A DNA stretch of 31,789 nucleotides, taken from positions 1-31,789 of the forward strand of contig CABSJL010000016.1 of the NCBI GenBank assembly GCA_902478055.1, in the 5' to 3' direction. Positions 24,323 through 31,789 of this stretch are shown here, in pieces (position 1 is the stretch's first letter; each line of letters starts with the position of its first letter). The notes beneath the pieces were generated by a model. It did no database searches and was not told the DNA's origin. It worked only from the letters and a program-made list of their open reading frames with translations. The DNA comes from an uncultured Veillonella sp. Lineage in GTDB: Bacteria; Bacillota; Negativicutes; Veillonellales; Veillonellaceae. The position numbers and the translations under genes were made by a program.

Positions 24323-24958
24323 CTACGCCCCAACGAATGGGTTGTATTGTTTTTCATAACCTATATTTGTTTCTGGTCCATGACCAGGATATACCATTGT
24401 ATTGTCAGGCAATTTATAAAGCTGAGTTTTAATGGATTCCATTAATGTCTCATAAGAGCCATTTGGAAAATCTGTACGACCTACGGAATCTCTAAAGAGA
24501 GTATCCCCTACAAATACAAGGCCTTCCATGTAATAACATACCCCACCTGGCGTATGACCCGGTGTTTCAAGTACTTCAAGATTAATAGCACCACAGGTAA
24601 TGTGGTCACCTTGTTTAACCTCGATAATGTCAGCATTTACCTTGATTGGTGTTGGATTACTATAAGCGCTGAGATTGAGTTCAGGATCTGACAAATACGG
24701 TACATCGCCCTTTTGAATATATACAGGCACATGATATATATCTACAATCTCTTGAACGCCACCAATATGGTCGCCATGACCATGGGTTAATAAAATCGCC
24801 TTTGGTTTTAAATCATGTTTCTTTAGAGACTCTAATACTTCAGCAGTAGCAGGATCAATAATGAAAGCTTCGCCTACCGCTTTATCTCCAATAACATAGC
24901 AGTTAGTCCCTAATGGACCTAATGGCATGCGCATAAGCACTAATTGTTGTTCACTCAT
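24323..24958 (-). CDS. MBL-fold metallo-hydrolase (glyoxalase II-like)
   Basis: A 211-residue metallo-beta-lactamase fold hydrolase. The metal ligands are all present: H59-X-H61-X-D63-H64 (THGHGDH), H135 (TPGHTPGG), D152 (GDTLF) and H193 (PGHGP). The short form without the glyoxalase II C-terminal domain resembles YcbL-type proteins; hydrolysis of glutathione or other thioesters, or a persulfide dioxygenase-like role, are the usual options, and the substrate is not known. Its ATG shares a base with the rel stop codon (TAATG) and GGAGGGG precedes it, so it is co-translated with rel, as in many Firmicutes. Confidence 0.9.
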   Translation of the reverse strand: MSEQQLVLMRMPLGPLGTNCYVIGDKAVGEAFIIDPATAEVLESLKKHDLKPKAILLTHGHGDHIGGVQEIVDIYHVPVYIQKGDVPYLSDPELNLSAYSNPTPIKVNADIIEVKQGDHITCGAINLEVLETPGHTPGGVCYYMEGLVFVGDTLFRDSVGRTDFPNGSYETLMESIKTQLYKLPDNTMVYPGHGPETNIGYEKQYNPFVGA

Positions 24959-27198
24959 TAAGCCCCTCCTTTACTACGCTGTACTGTATATACTTCACGA
25001 ATACGGCGCAACTTAGTCATAACAAAATCAAGTTGTGAAATATCACGGATATCGACCACAACATTGATACTTACAGTTTTAGTATCTTCTTGAACCTTAG
25101 CATTGATGTTTGTAATGGTGATTTTCAATTCTGAAAGTACTGCCATAACCTCCATCAACAGACCATTTCGATCGTATGCTTGAATATCGATACCTACATG
25201 GAAGGATTCACCAGAGGAACCATCCCAAGAGACTTCAATCATACGCTCTAAATCTTCTGGCGTATGGCCTAGGCTCGTACAATCAGAGCGATGGATGGAT
25301 ACACCACGGCCGCGCGTGATGTAACCGATGATATCATCACCAGGAACTGGGCTACAGCATTTCGCCATACGTACCATGACACCAGCTTCCCCTTTTACGA
25401 GAACGCCCGTACCATTCTTGGTCGTTTTTGGCCCTTGAGCTTTTAACTTCTCAATGATTTGTTCAGTGCTGCGCTTAGATTCTTCTGCTTCTTTAGATTT
25501 TTTATAGAGTTCAATTAACCGTAATAGAACAGTGCTGACAGGAATACCACCATAGCCACAAGCGGCAAACATTTCCTCTTCAGTACCTGCTTTAAGTTGC
25601 TTTGTAACTTGTTGGAGACGATTATCACCGATCAATTCTTTCCAACTATAGTTCAATCGTTTTGCTTCTTTTTCAAGCGCTTCTAGGCCTTTTTCAATAT
25701 TTTCGGCTTTATTTTCACGCTTGAACCAGTTGCGTATTTTGCTCTTACTTTCAGAAGAACCTACGATATTAAGCCAATCAAGACTTGGACGACCTGTTTT
25801 AGATGTAATAATATCTACAATATCACCATTTTGTAAGGTGTAATCTAGCGGTACAATTTTACCATTTACCTTAGCCCCTACACATCGATGACCTACATCG
25901 GTATGAACGCGGTACGCAAAATCGAGCGGAACCGAACCGATAGGTAATTTAACAACATCGCCCTTTGGTGTGAATACAAATACCTCACCGGAGAATACGT
26001 CTAGTTTTAACGCATTAACCAGTTCTGTTGGATTACTTGTATCTTGCCATTCAAGGACTTGGCGTAACCAGGCAACCTTTTGGTCGAAATCCTTATCGCC
26101 ATTTTTATTGCCTTCTTTATAGCGCCAATGAGCAGCAACACCATACTCAGATACACGGTGCATTTCCCATGTACGAATTTGGATTTCTACAGGTTGCCCC
26201 ATGGTACCGATAACCGTTGTATGCAAAGATTGATACATATTAGATTTCGGCATGGAAATGTAATCCTTGAAACGATATGGCAATGGTTTCCACAAGCTAT
26301 GCGCAATACCTAGTACGGCGTAGCAATCTGGAATTGTATCAACGATAACACGAACAGCAAGCAAGTCGTATATTTGAGATAAATCACGGTTATCCTTTTT
26401 CATCTTCTTGTAAATACTGTAGAAGTGTTTTGGACGACCTTTAATATCCGCCTTAATATGAGCTTCCCCTAAGGCTTTTGTAAGTTGGCTCATCGTATCA
26501 TTTACAATATCCTCACGAGCTTGGCGTTTTTGTTTCATTTGATCTACAAGATCATAATATTTTTCCGGCTCTAAATAGCGAAATGATAAATCTTCTAGTT
26601 CCCATTTCACATTGAAGATACCAAGGCGATGTGCTAAAGGCGCAAAGATTTCTAATGTTTCCTTTGCAATACGCTTTTGCTTGTCGCTGCGCATATGCTT
26701 TAAGGTACGCATATTATGTAAGCGGTCACCTAGTTTAATAACAACGACGCGCACATCCTTCGCCATAGCCAAAATCATCTTCCGATAATTTTCCATTTGG
26801 CGATCTTCTTTTGTTTCATATTGGAACTGGTTTAGTTTCGTTACACCATCAACGAGAAAAGCCACCTCAGAGCCAAACATGTTCTCCAAGTCTTCCTTTG
26901 AATACGATGTATCTTCAACCACATCATGCATAAGTGCAGCCATAAGCGTAATATGGTCGATTTGTAAGTGTGCCAAAATTTCAGCTACTGCTAGTGGATG
27001 CATGATATATGGCTCACCAGAAGCTCTCAATTGACCTTCATGAGCCTTATCAGCAAGTTCAAAAGCCTTCAATACTTGGTTACACTCATCATCTGTTAAA
27101 TAGGTATGGATATATTCCATAAATTCAGCTAAAGCTTTTTCTTTGTTAAATGTACCTTGTTCAACCAAAGCTTTGCCTTCTTCATTTACAGTTGTCAT
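24958..27198 (-). CDS. rel: Bifunctional (p)ppGpp synthetase/hydrolase Rel
   Basis: Makes and degrades (p)ppGpp in the stringent response. The 746-residue protein has the HD hydrolase domain (H67, H91-D92, VVEDT at 93-97), the synthetase domain with RFKDYISMPK (309-318), a TGS domain (about 405-465), the conserved Cys region (MAKCCSPVPGDDIIGY, about 600-620) and a C-terminal ACT domain (about 670-746). RFKD is the RXKD form found in bifunctional enzymes, and the intact HD motif agrees. GGAGG is seven bases before the ATG. The gene follows recJ by 11 bases and overlaps the MBL gene by one. Confidence 0.96.
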   Translation of the reverse strand: MTTVNEEGKALVEQGTFNKEKALAEFMEYIHTYLTDDECNQVLKAFELADKAHEGQLRASGEPYIMHPLAVAEILAHLQIDHITLMAALMHDVVEDTSYSKEDLENMFGSEVAFLVDGVTKLNQFQYETKEDRQMENYRKMILAMAKDVRVVVIKLGDRLHNMRTLKHMRSDKQKRIAKETLEIFAPLAHRLGIFNVKWELEDLSFRYLEPEKYYDLVDQMKQKRQAREDIVNDTMSQLTKALGEAHIKADIKGRPKHFYSIYKKMKKDNRDLSQIYDLLAVRVIVDTIPDCYAVLGIAHSLWKPLPYRFKDYISMPKSNMYQSLHTTVIGTMGQPVEIQIRTWEMHRVSEYGVAAHWRYKEGNKNGDKDFDQKVAWLRQVLEWQDTSNPTELVNALKLDVFSGEVFVFTPKGDVVKLPIGSVPLDFAYRVHTDVGHRCVGAKVNGKIVPLDYTLQNGDIVDIITSKTGRPSLDWLNIVGSSESKSKIRNWFKRENKAENIEKGLEALEKEAKRLNYSWKELIGDNRLQQVTKQLKAGTEEEMFAACGYGGIPVSTVLLRLIELYKKSKEAEESKRSTEQIIEKLKAQGPKTTKNGTGVLVKGEAGVMVRMAKCCSPVPGDDIIGYITRGRGVSIHRSDCTSLGHTPEDLERMIEVSWDGSSGESFHVGIDIQAYDRNGLLMEVMAVLSELKITITNINAKVQEDTKTVSINVVVDIRDISQLDFVMTKLRRIREVYTVQRSKGGA

Positions 27199-27209
27199 GG
27201 TGTCACCTC

Positions 27210-29192
27210 CTATACACTATAGGTAAGAAATGTTACGGATGTGACAAGATCTAATTTTCCTTCAACGGCATTCCATCTTAGCATTAATTGACCATCATCA
27301 CTTGTATATTCTTCTATGATGCCCAACTCCTTAAAAACATCTAAGGATGTAAGGGCACTACGATTATTTTGATCTGCCGGTTTGCGGCGCAAAATTTCTT
27401 GTTCCACATGGTAAACCGATTGACTACGACCACGCATAGCTTGTTTTACTATGACATACATTTGTCTAAGCCCTTCTGTTGAAAGTGTAACAGGCTCTTC
27501 ACTCAACGGTTCAATAGCTTGAATCATAAGCTGTGGAGAAACCATCCCTTGCCATTCATTCTTTTGCAGTGAAAATGCTACTTTCACCACAGTTCCCACA
27601 AATATTGTTTTAAACAAATCAGGCCGATTCCAAGCAATGGCATCTAAGGTACCACTAGAGGTTTCTAAAATCACCTTACAGTGATTTTTTAATTGCCCCA
27701 TAAGCATAATATCTTGTACCGTTGCTTCCATAACGGCAAAGACCGGCGTACTATTAGCCATCCCATAGGGCTCAAGGGCTGATACGCGGTCAATGATATC
27801 TACATCGATATCATCAACAGGTAGTTCCGCATCAATAGCAACGACAGGAATGTATTCTTCCGGTGTTACATGCTCTTTACAATACGCTGTTAAGCGGTCT
27901 CGTAGTTCATCTATACGACTTGCATCAATACTAAAGCCTGCTGCTGCAGCATGTCCACCAAACTGTAGCAACACATCTTCACAGGACTTGAGTGCATCGT
28001 AGATATTAAAGCCATCAATACTGCGACAGGAACCTTTACCAACGCCATCATGAATACTGATAACTAAGGTTGGTTTATAAAACTCCTCAACTAAACGGGA
28101 GGCCACAATACCAATAACGCCAGGGTGCCAGTCTTCACCAGCCACAACAGTTACATAGTCTGCTTTATGACCTTGATTAGCCACATCGATGCGAGCCAAT
28201 TCATGAATATTCCGCTCTAGTTCTTGGCGTTCACGGTTAGTTTCATTTAATTCCTCAGCAATGGCTTCTGCCGTATCAGCATCATCGGTAACAAGTAACT
28301 CCACAGCACGTGTTGCATGCGTTACACGACCTGCTGCATTAAGGCGAGGGGCTAAAGTAAAACCGATATGTCCAGACGTTATAGTTCGTTCATGGAGACC
28401 CGCTACATCGATAAGCTTTTTAATGCCCAAATTAGGATGACTATTCATCTTCTCTAGGCCTGCTTTTACAATGATGCGGTTCTCACCTACTAACGGTACT
28501 ACGTCTGCTACAGTACCTAGTGCAACGATATCTAAATCATCTAAATACCATTCACCATACTTTGTGAGCCATAAAGCTTGGCATAATTTAAAAGCCACGC
28601 CGACACCAGATAAGTTTTTATCCTTATAGGGACAATCCTTTTGCTTGTGGTTAATAACAGCCTTAGCCCTCGGAATCATATCTGGTGCCGTATGATGATC
28701 AGTAATAATCATATCGATACGATCACGCACGGCCTCTACGATATCGTAAGAGCTAATACCGCAGTCTACGGTAATAACCAGAGATGTTCCCCTTTCTATA
28801 AGGTGCTCTAAAGCCTCTAGATTTAGGCCATATCCTTCGCTTTGACGCTCTGGTATGTAATAGGTAACATCGGCACCTAGTTTCTTTAAAAATCGATATA
28901 GTACAGATGTTGCAGTAATACCGTCTACATCATAATCGCCATAAATAACGATTGGTTTATGTTTTTCAATTGTCTCCTGAACTAGCGAAACAGCTACATC
29001 CATATCTTTTAATGTGAATGGATCTAACAAATCTGACAAAGAGCCTTGTAAAAACTTGCGCCCTTCATCAACATCTATGTGGCGATTTACCATTAATTTT
29101 GCCACAATAGGATTTACACCAAGTTCACGGATTAAGATATTTTCTTGTTCTTTGTCGCTTGTAGAAATGCGCCAACGTTTTTTCTTAATCAT
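27210..29192 (-). CDS. recJ: Single-stranded-DNA-specific exonuclease RecJ
   Basis: 5'-3' exonuclease of the DHH superfamily acting in recombination and repair. In the 660-residue form the N-terminal DHH domain has YGDYDVDGITATS, ITDHHTAP and VALGTVADVVPL; the DHHA1 domain has LAPRLNAAGRVTHA and GGHAAAAGFSI; an OB domain follows. Two adjacent ATGs lie at 29195 and 29192 behind GAGGG (29202-29198). Spacing of two and five bases respectively favours 29192. A frame open to a TTG at 29237 would add 15 residues but has no Shine-Dalgarno and would run through the likely promoter. recJ heads the recJ-rel-MBL-fur-hemZ-hisS-aspS run. Confidence 0.95.
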   Translation of the reverse strand: MIKKKRWRISTSDKEQENILIRELGVNPIVAKLMVNRHIDVDEGRKFLQGSLSDLLDPFTLKDMDVAVSLVQETIEKHKPIVIYGDYDVDGITATSVLYRFLKKLGADVTYYIPERQSEGYGLNLEALEHLIERGTSLVITVDCGISSYDIVEAVRDRIDMIITDHHTAPDMIPRAKAVINHKQKDCPYKDKNLSGVGVAFKLCQALWLTKYGEWYLDDLDIVALGTVADVVPLVGENRIIVKAGLEKMNSHPNLGIKKLIDVAGLHERTITSGHIGFTLAPRLNAAGRVTHATRAVELLVTDDADTAEAIAEELNETNRERQELERNIHELARIDVANQGHKADYVTVVAGEDWHPGVIGIVASRLVEEFYKPTLVISIHDGVGKGSCRSIDGFNIYDALKSCEDVLLQFGGHAAAAGFSIDASRIDELRDRLTAYCKEHVTPEEYIPVVAIDAELPVDDIDVDIIDRVSALEPYGMANSTPVFAVMEATVQDIMLMGQLKNHCKVILETSSGTLDAIAWNRPDLFKTIFVGTVVKVAFSLQKNEWQGMVSPQLMIQAIEPLSEEPVTLSTEGLRQMYVIVKQAMRGRSQSVYHVEQEILRRKPADQNNRSALTSLDVFKELGIIEEYTSDDGQLMLRWNAVEGKLDLVTSVTFLTYSV

Positions 29193-29207
29193 CATATCCC
29201 TCAGTAG

Positions 29208-29237
29208 TTTATAATCAATATTATTATAATAATTCAA
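29208..29237 (-). promoter_or_regulatory. Probable promoter of the recJ operon
   Basis: On the minus strand TTGAAT (29237-29232) and TATAAA (29213-29208) are 18 bases apart, giving a very short leader before the recJ ATG. A second -10-like TATAAT lies within the spacer (29228-29223). The region is AT-rich, so the exact elements are uncertain. Confidence 0.4.
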
Positions 29238-29240
29238 CGT

Positions 29241-29258
29241 ATTATCATTATCATTTTT
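29241..29258 (-). promoter_or_regulatory. Possible Fur-type operator (GATAAT repeats)
   Basis: The minus strand carries two consecutive GATAAT hexamers (29252-29241), preceded by AAAAAT. Classic Fur boxes are built of three GATAAT-like hexamers, the third inverted; the inverted third is not clear here. The site abuts the -35 of the probable recJ promoter, whose operon includes a Fur-family gene. Confidence 0.3.
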
Positions 29259-29335
29259 ATTTATTATACATCAAAAAGCGAATAAAATAAACTATTTTAT
29301 ATATTTTATTCTCATTTAAGCTTTGTCTTTTTCTC

Positions 29336-29372
29336 AACAAAAAAGAACCTCCCATTATCAATAGGAGGTTCT
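29336..29372 (-). terminator. Rho-independent terminator after hydG
   Basis: A 9-bp perfect stem (29344-29352 with 29364-29372) and 11-base loop, 15 bases after the hydG stop. On the minus strand the stem is followed at once by TTTTTTG. This separates hydG from the recJ operon. Confidence 0.85.
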
Positions 29373-29387
29373 AGATCAGTGAATTAC

Positions 29388-30806
29388 TTAGAAGCGGAAG
29401 TCTCGTTCGCCGTCTTTCATCTGTGCAATATAAGCTTTCGCTTTATCTTTAACTAAGTCGTTTTTGATATTTTCTAACTGTTGTTCAATAACCTTGGCGC
29501 CATGAGCTTTAGTCTTTTCATCACCATAATCCATGATGTATTCGTTTAATGTCATCAATGCATTTGGTTGGCAACAGTTGTGGATTTGACCGGATTTAGC
29601 AAGGGCCATGAATCTGTCCCCGGTTCTACCTGCACGATAGCATGCAGTACAGAAGCTTGGTACATAGCCAAGGTCTAATAACCAATCTACAATTTCATCT
29701 AATGTACGTGTATCACTGCGATCAAATTGAGCAGAGTTATCTTCTGGTTTTTCTTCTTCTTTGTAGCCACCTACGCTAGTACGAGAGCCACCACTAATTT
29801 GGGAGATACCTAATGCCAAGCCACGTTCACGCATAGATTGGCTTTCACGGGTGGACATAATCATACCTGTATACGGTGTGGATACGCGAATAAGAGCAAC
29901 GATTTTCTCAAATATATCGTCAGGTACGGCATTGCTGAAATCATCTACATCGATATCATCAGCTGGACAAATACGAGGTACAGAAATTGTATGTGGACCT
30001 ACACCATATACAGCCTCTAAGTGTTCAGCATGCATTAACAAGCCCACAAAATCGTATTTGTAGTGTTCCAAACCATACAAAACACCGATACCTACATCAT
30101 CAATACCACCTTGCATAGCGCGGTCCATCGCCTCTGTATGGTAGGCGTAATCGCTCTTAGGGCCTGTTGGATGTAGTGCTTCGTAATTTTCTTTATTGTA
30201 CGTTTCTTGGAATAATGTATATGTACCAATGCCAGCTTCATGTAATTTCTTGTAATCCTCAACAGAGCAAGCTGCAATATTTACGTTTACACGGCGAATT
30301 TCGCCATTTTTATTTTTAATGCTGTAAATAGTTTTGATGGATTCCAAAATATACTCAAGCGGATTATTGAGTGGATCTTCACCAGACTCAATTACAATAC
30401 GCTTGTGGCCCATTGCTTCTAAGGCGATAACCTCTTCTCTAATTTGGTCTTGAGTCAACTTTTTACGTTTAATATCGCGGTTTTTAGAATGGTAAGGACA
30501 ATATACACAACCATTAATACAATAGTTAGACAAATATAATGGTGCAAATAAAACGATACGATCACCGTAAATGGCTTTCTTGATTTCTTTTGCTAAAGCA
30601 TAAAGCTTTTCCTTATATTCAGGCAACGGACATTCTAATAGAACAGCTGCCTCTCTATGGTTTAACCCTTTAAATGTAGCAGCCTTTGCTAAAATAGCAT
30701 CTAACAACTCCCGATTTTCCTTGTTTTCCTCTGCATAGGCAAGTGTGTCAAGGATTTCCTGATGGGAAATAAATTCCTCCGCCTTTGGAGATTTTACATC
30801 ATACAT
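29388..30806 (-). CDS. hydG: [FeFe]-hydrogenase H-cluster maturase HydG
   Basis: Radical SAM enzyme that cleaves tyrosine to supply CO and cyanide ligands for the H-cluster. In the 472-residue form the radical SAM cluster is C96-X3-C100-X2-C103 (YCINGCVYCPYH). The second, C-terminal cluster site is C386-X2-C389-X22-C412, diagnostic of HydG against the related thiamine enzyme ThiH. A frame open to a GTG at 30842 adds 12 residues, but that GTG overlaps its own purine-rich stretch. The ATG at 30806 has GAGG eight bases upstream and gives the usual family length. The gene stands alone between terminators: HydE, HydF and the hydrogenase are not in this window. Confidence 0.93.
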   Translation of the reverse strand: MYDVKSPKAEEFISHQEILDTLAYAEENKENRELLDAILAKAATFKGLNHREAAVLLECPLPEYKEKLYALAKEIKKAIYGDRIVLFAPLYLSNYCINGCVYCPYHSKNRDIKRKKLTQDQIREEVIALEAMGHKRIVIESGEDPLNNPLEYILESIKTIYSIKNKNGEIRRVNVNIAACSVEDYKKLHEAGIGTYTLFQETYNKENYEALHPTGPKSDYAYHTEAMDRAMQGGIDDVGIGVLYGLEHYKYDFVGLLMHAEHLEAVYGVGPHTISVPRICPADDIDVDDFSNAVPDDIFEKIVALIRVSTPYTGMIMSTRESQSMRERGLALGISQISGGSRTSVGGYKEEEKPEDNSAQFDRSDTRTLDEIVDWLLDLGYVPSFCTACYRAGRTGDRFMALAKSGQIHNCCQPNALMTLNEYIMDYGDEKTKAHGAKVIEQQLENIKNDLVKDKAKAYIAQMKDGERDFRF

Positions 30807-30906
30807 AGTACTTACCTCAAATCTTTCTAGTGGCAATGCCACCCCTCTTTAGGTTTATGAAAGTATATGACAACCAGTCTTCTGGTATTTCACTGATACT
30901 GTACTT

Positions 30907-30914
30907 AGTATACC
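30907..30914 (-). promoter_or_regulatory. Possible extended -10 promoter of hydG
   Basis: On the minus strand TGG-TATACT gives a near-consensus -10 with the upstream TG of extended -10 promoters. No good -35 is present. A 7-bp inverted repeat lies just upstream (30918-30941), where an operator could act. The leader to the hydG ATG would be about 95 bases. Confidence 0.35.
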
Positions 30915-30949
30915 ACTATTCCTACTAAAAAACATAGGAATTTAATACA

Positions 30950-30988
30950 TAGCAAAAGGTTGCCCCCTCATTAGAGGAAGCAACCTTT
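30950..30988 (-). terminator. Second terminator between rpmA and hydG
   Basis: On the minus strand AAAGGTTGC (30988-30980) pairs with GCAACCTTT (30963-30955). The stem extends by TTCCTC/GAGGGG (with two G-U pairs) to about 15 pairs around a short loop, followed by TTTTGC. Termination looks efficient. What it terminates is unclear, because the rpmA terminator lies about 100 bases upstream. Confidence 0.75.
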
Positions 30989-31082
30989 ATATTATGAGTG
31001 TTTCTAATTTATATCGATTATCTATATCGAATATGATTAAAATGTATATCAGTATTTCCCTTAATTAGATTCGCCTAGAAAC

Positions 31083-31117
31083 GATAAAAAATCCCTAGTG
31101 GAAAACCACTAGGGATT
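31083..31117 (-). terminator. Rho-independent terminator after rpmA
   Basis: A perfect 12-bp stem (31090-31101 with 31106-31117) and a four-base loop, followed on the minus strand by TTTTTATC. It starts 17 bases after the rpmA stop codon and closes the rplU-prp-rpmA operon. Confidence 0.92.
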
Positions 31118-31133
31118 AATAGTCATTGTAAAA

Positions 31134-31418
31134 TTAAGCTTCTACAGGGTATACGCTAACTTTACGGTTATAACGACCAGCACGTTCGAATGCTACTTTA
31201 CCAGGCACAAGTGCGAATAAAGTGTCATCTTTACCGATACCTACGTTAGTACCAGGGTGGAAGTGAGTACCACGTTGACGAACGATGATGTTACCGCTCT
31301 TTACGATGGAACCATCATGGCATTTAACACCAAGACGTTTAGATTCACTGTCACGACCGTTACGAGTACTGGACACACCTTTTTTATGTGCGAACAATTG
31401 CAAATCAAAAGTAAACAT
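31134..31418 (-). CDS. rpmA: 50S ribosomal protein L27 with cleavable N-terminal extension
   Basis: Ribosomal protein whose N-terminus reaches the peptidyl-transferase centre. The 94-residue precursor starts MFTFDLQLFA-HKKG: the LQLFA segment before HKKG is the recognition site that Prp cleaves in Firmicutes, leaving HKKGVSSTRNGRDS as the mature start. AGGAGG (GGAGG at 31431-31427) is eight bases before the ATG at 31418. A GTG at 31427 lies inside the Shine-Dalgarno and is rejected as start. The rest (KRLGVKCHDG, VRQRGTHFHPGTNVG) is typical L27. It follows prp with only a short gap and ends in a strong terminator. Confidence 0.97.
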   Translation of the reverse strand: MFTFDLQLFAHKKGVSSTRNGRDSESKRLGVKCHDGSIVKSGNIIVRQRGTHFHPGTNVGIGKDDTLFALVPGKVAFERAGRYNRKVSVYPVEA

Positions 31419-31430
31419 TAAGTTCACCTC

Positions 31431-31745
31431 CTATATTTCGTGTATTTGGACAAACTCTGGATATTGACGGCTAATTTCCTTTAAACCTAGGATCATAGTC
31501 CCCAGAATATCCTGTCCACTCTGGTTAATCGTACCAGAGAGAACCATATCACATTGACCTTCGCTATTCGTATATTCCCCTTCTTGCTTAGCAATCTGAG
31601 TGAGTCCTAACATTGCCGTAGCCGATAAGGCAGACACTGCAGCACATACGATATCGAAGCCATGATCATCATATCCCGCATGACCGGACATGTGACAACC
31701 AATTACTTGACCATCACTATTCCGCTGGATTCCGATGGAAACCAT
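31431..31745 (-). CDS. prp: Ribosomal-processing cysteine protease Prp
   Basis: Cysteine protease that removes the N-terminal extension of L27, needed for ribosome function in bacteria that carry that extension. The 104-residue protein shows the family signature HAGYDDHGFDIVCAAVSAL with catalytic H22 and C34. It lies between rplU and rpmA, the conserved place of this gene: it starts two bases after the rplU stop, and its substrate gene rpmA follows. No separate strong Shine-Dalgarno is visible before the ATG, so coupling to rplU is likely. Confidence 0.95.
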   Translation of the reverse strand: MVSIGIQRNSDGQVIGCHMSGHAGYDDHGFDIVCAAVSALSATAMLGLTQIAKQEGEYTNSEGQCDMVLSGTINQSGQDILGTMILGLKEISRQYPEFVQIHEI

Positions 31746-31747
31746 AA

Positions 31748-31789
31748 TTAAGCTTGGATAGATTCAATACGAACTTTTGTGAACGGTTG
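31748..31789 (-). CDS. rplU: 50S ribosomal protein L21, C-terminal end only
   Basis: The last 13 codons before a TAA at 31750-31748 read QPFTKVRIESIQA, matching the conserved HRQPFTKV end of L21. The rest lies beyond the window edge. Its position directly before prp and rpmA is the standard rplU-prp-rpmA order, which supports the call despite the short fragment. Confidence 0.88.
   Translation of the reverse strand, partial: QPFTKVRIESIQA

Larger units (their letters stand above)
30807..31133. other. Intergenic region between rpmA and hydG
   Basis: About 330 bases without a gene. From right to left it holds the rpmA terminator, about 100 AT-rich bases with two copies of TATATCGA (31012-31031 region), a second terminator hairpin, and then the leader of hydG. 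The leader includes an inverted repeat ATTCCTA/TAGGAAT (30918-30924, 30935-30941) and a small hairpin ACCAG/CTGGT near 30873-30886. Confidence 0.7.

Noticed and set aside
29193..29237. Fifteen-residue N-terminal extension of RecJ from a TTG
   Set aside because: No Shine-Dalgarno precedes it and the sequence contains the likely -35 and -10 of the operon.
656..31467. Many short to medium open frames on the plus strand, up to about 150 codons
   Set aside because: They are antisense to well-recognised minus-strand genes or extend into AT-rich gaps, have no family resemblance, and generally lack a Shine-Dalgarno. Most are shadows of codon bias on the other strand.
1..31789. Search for a mobile element, CRISPR array, defence or toxin-antitoxin module, or other new multi-gene system
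   Set aside because: All genes are recognisable core functions in conserved order on one strand, intergenic gaps are short, and no array of repeats or transposase-like frame is present.

Overview
The window is an ordinary housekeeping stretch of a low-to-medium GC bacterial chromosome. Every protein gene I can support, and both RNA genes, lie on the minus strand. Gene content and protein style point to an anaerobic Negativicute, most likely Veillonella or a close relative. That is inference from gene order and products (hisS-aspS-6S RNA-rarA, rimO/cinA/recA/recX/rny, dnaG-rpoD, rplU-prp-rpmA, HydG); no 16S gene is present to confirm it.

Following transcription (right to left): the right end holds the end of rplU, then prp and rpmA, closed by a strong terminator. 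L27 carries an N-terminal extension that the Prp protease would remove. After a second terminator comes a monocistronic hydG, the [FeFe]-hydrogenase H-cluster maturase. Next is a tight run of recJ, rel, an MBL-fold hydrolase, a Fur-family regulator, hemZ, hisS and aspS, with several overlapping stop/start codons (29192 to 19285). A 6S RNA gene with its own promoter and terminator sits between aspS and rarA, the same neighbourhood as Bacillus subtilis bsrA.

A second long colinear run goes from rarA through ftsK, a short RodZ-like gene, a YgiQ radical SAM gene, an orphan binding protein, rimO, cinA, recA and recX (18855 to 6953). Then come rny, dnaG-rpoD (primase and primary sigma factor) and queD-queE-folE (7-deazaguanine and pterin entry steps). 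The left edge carries a CAU-anticodon tRNA cut by the window, with a near-consensus promoter.

Several reading frames can be opened further upstream with TTG or GTG than the Shine-Dalgarno spacing allows. I moved the starts of dnaG, ftsK, hisS, recJ, hydG and rpmA to the ATG that sits correctly behind a Shine-Dalgarno sequence. RNase Y is the exception: its Shine-Dalgarno overlaps the only GTG and points to a CTG or ATT start.

I found no mobile element, CRISPR array, phage gene, defence island or convincing undescribed system. The items most worth a second look are small: the RNase Y start, a 19-bp-period tandem repeat in front of queD, GATAAT repeats at the recJ promoter of an operon that encodes a Fur-family regulator, an orphan membrane-anchored binding protein, and a roughly 100-nt interval between two terminators.
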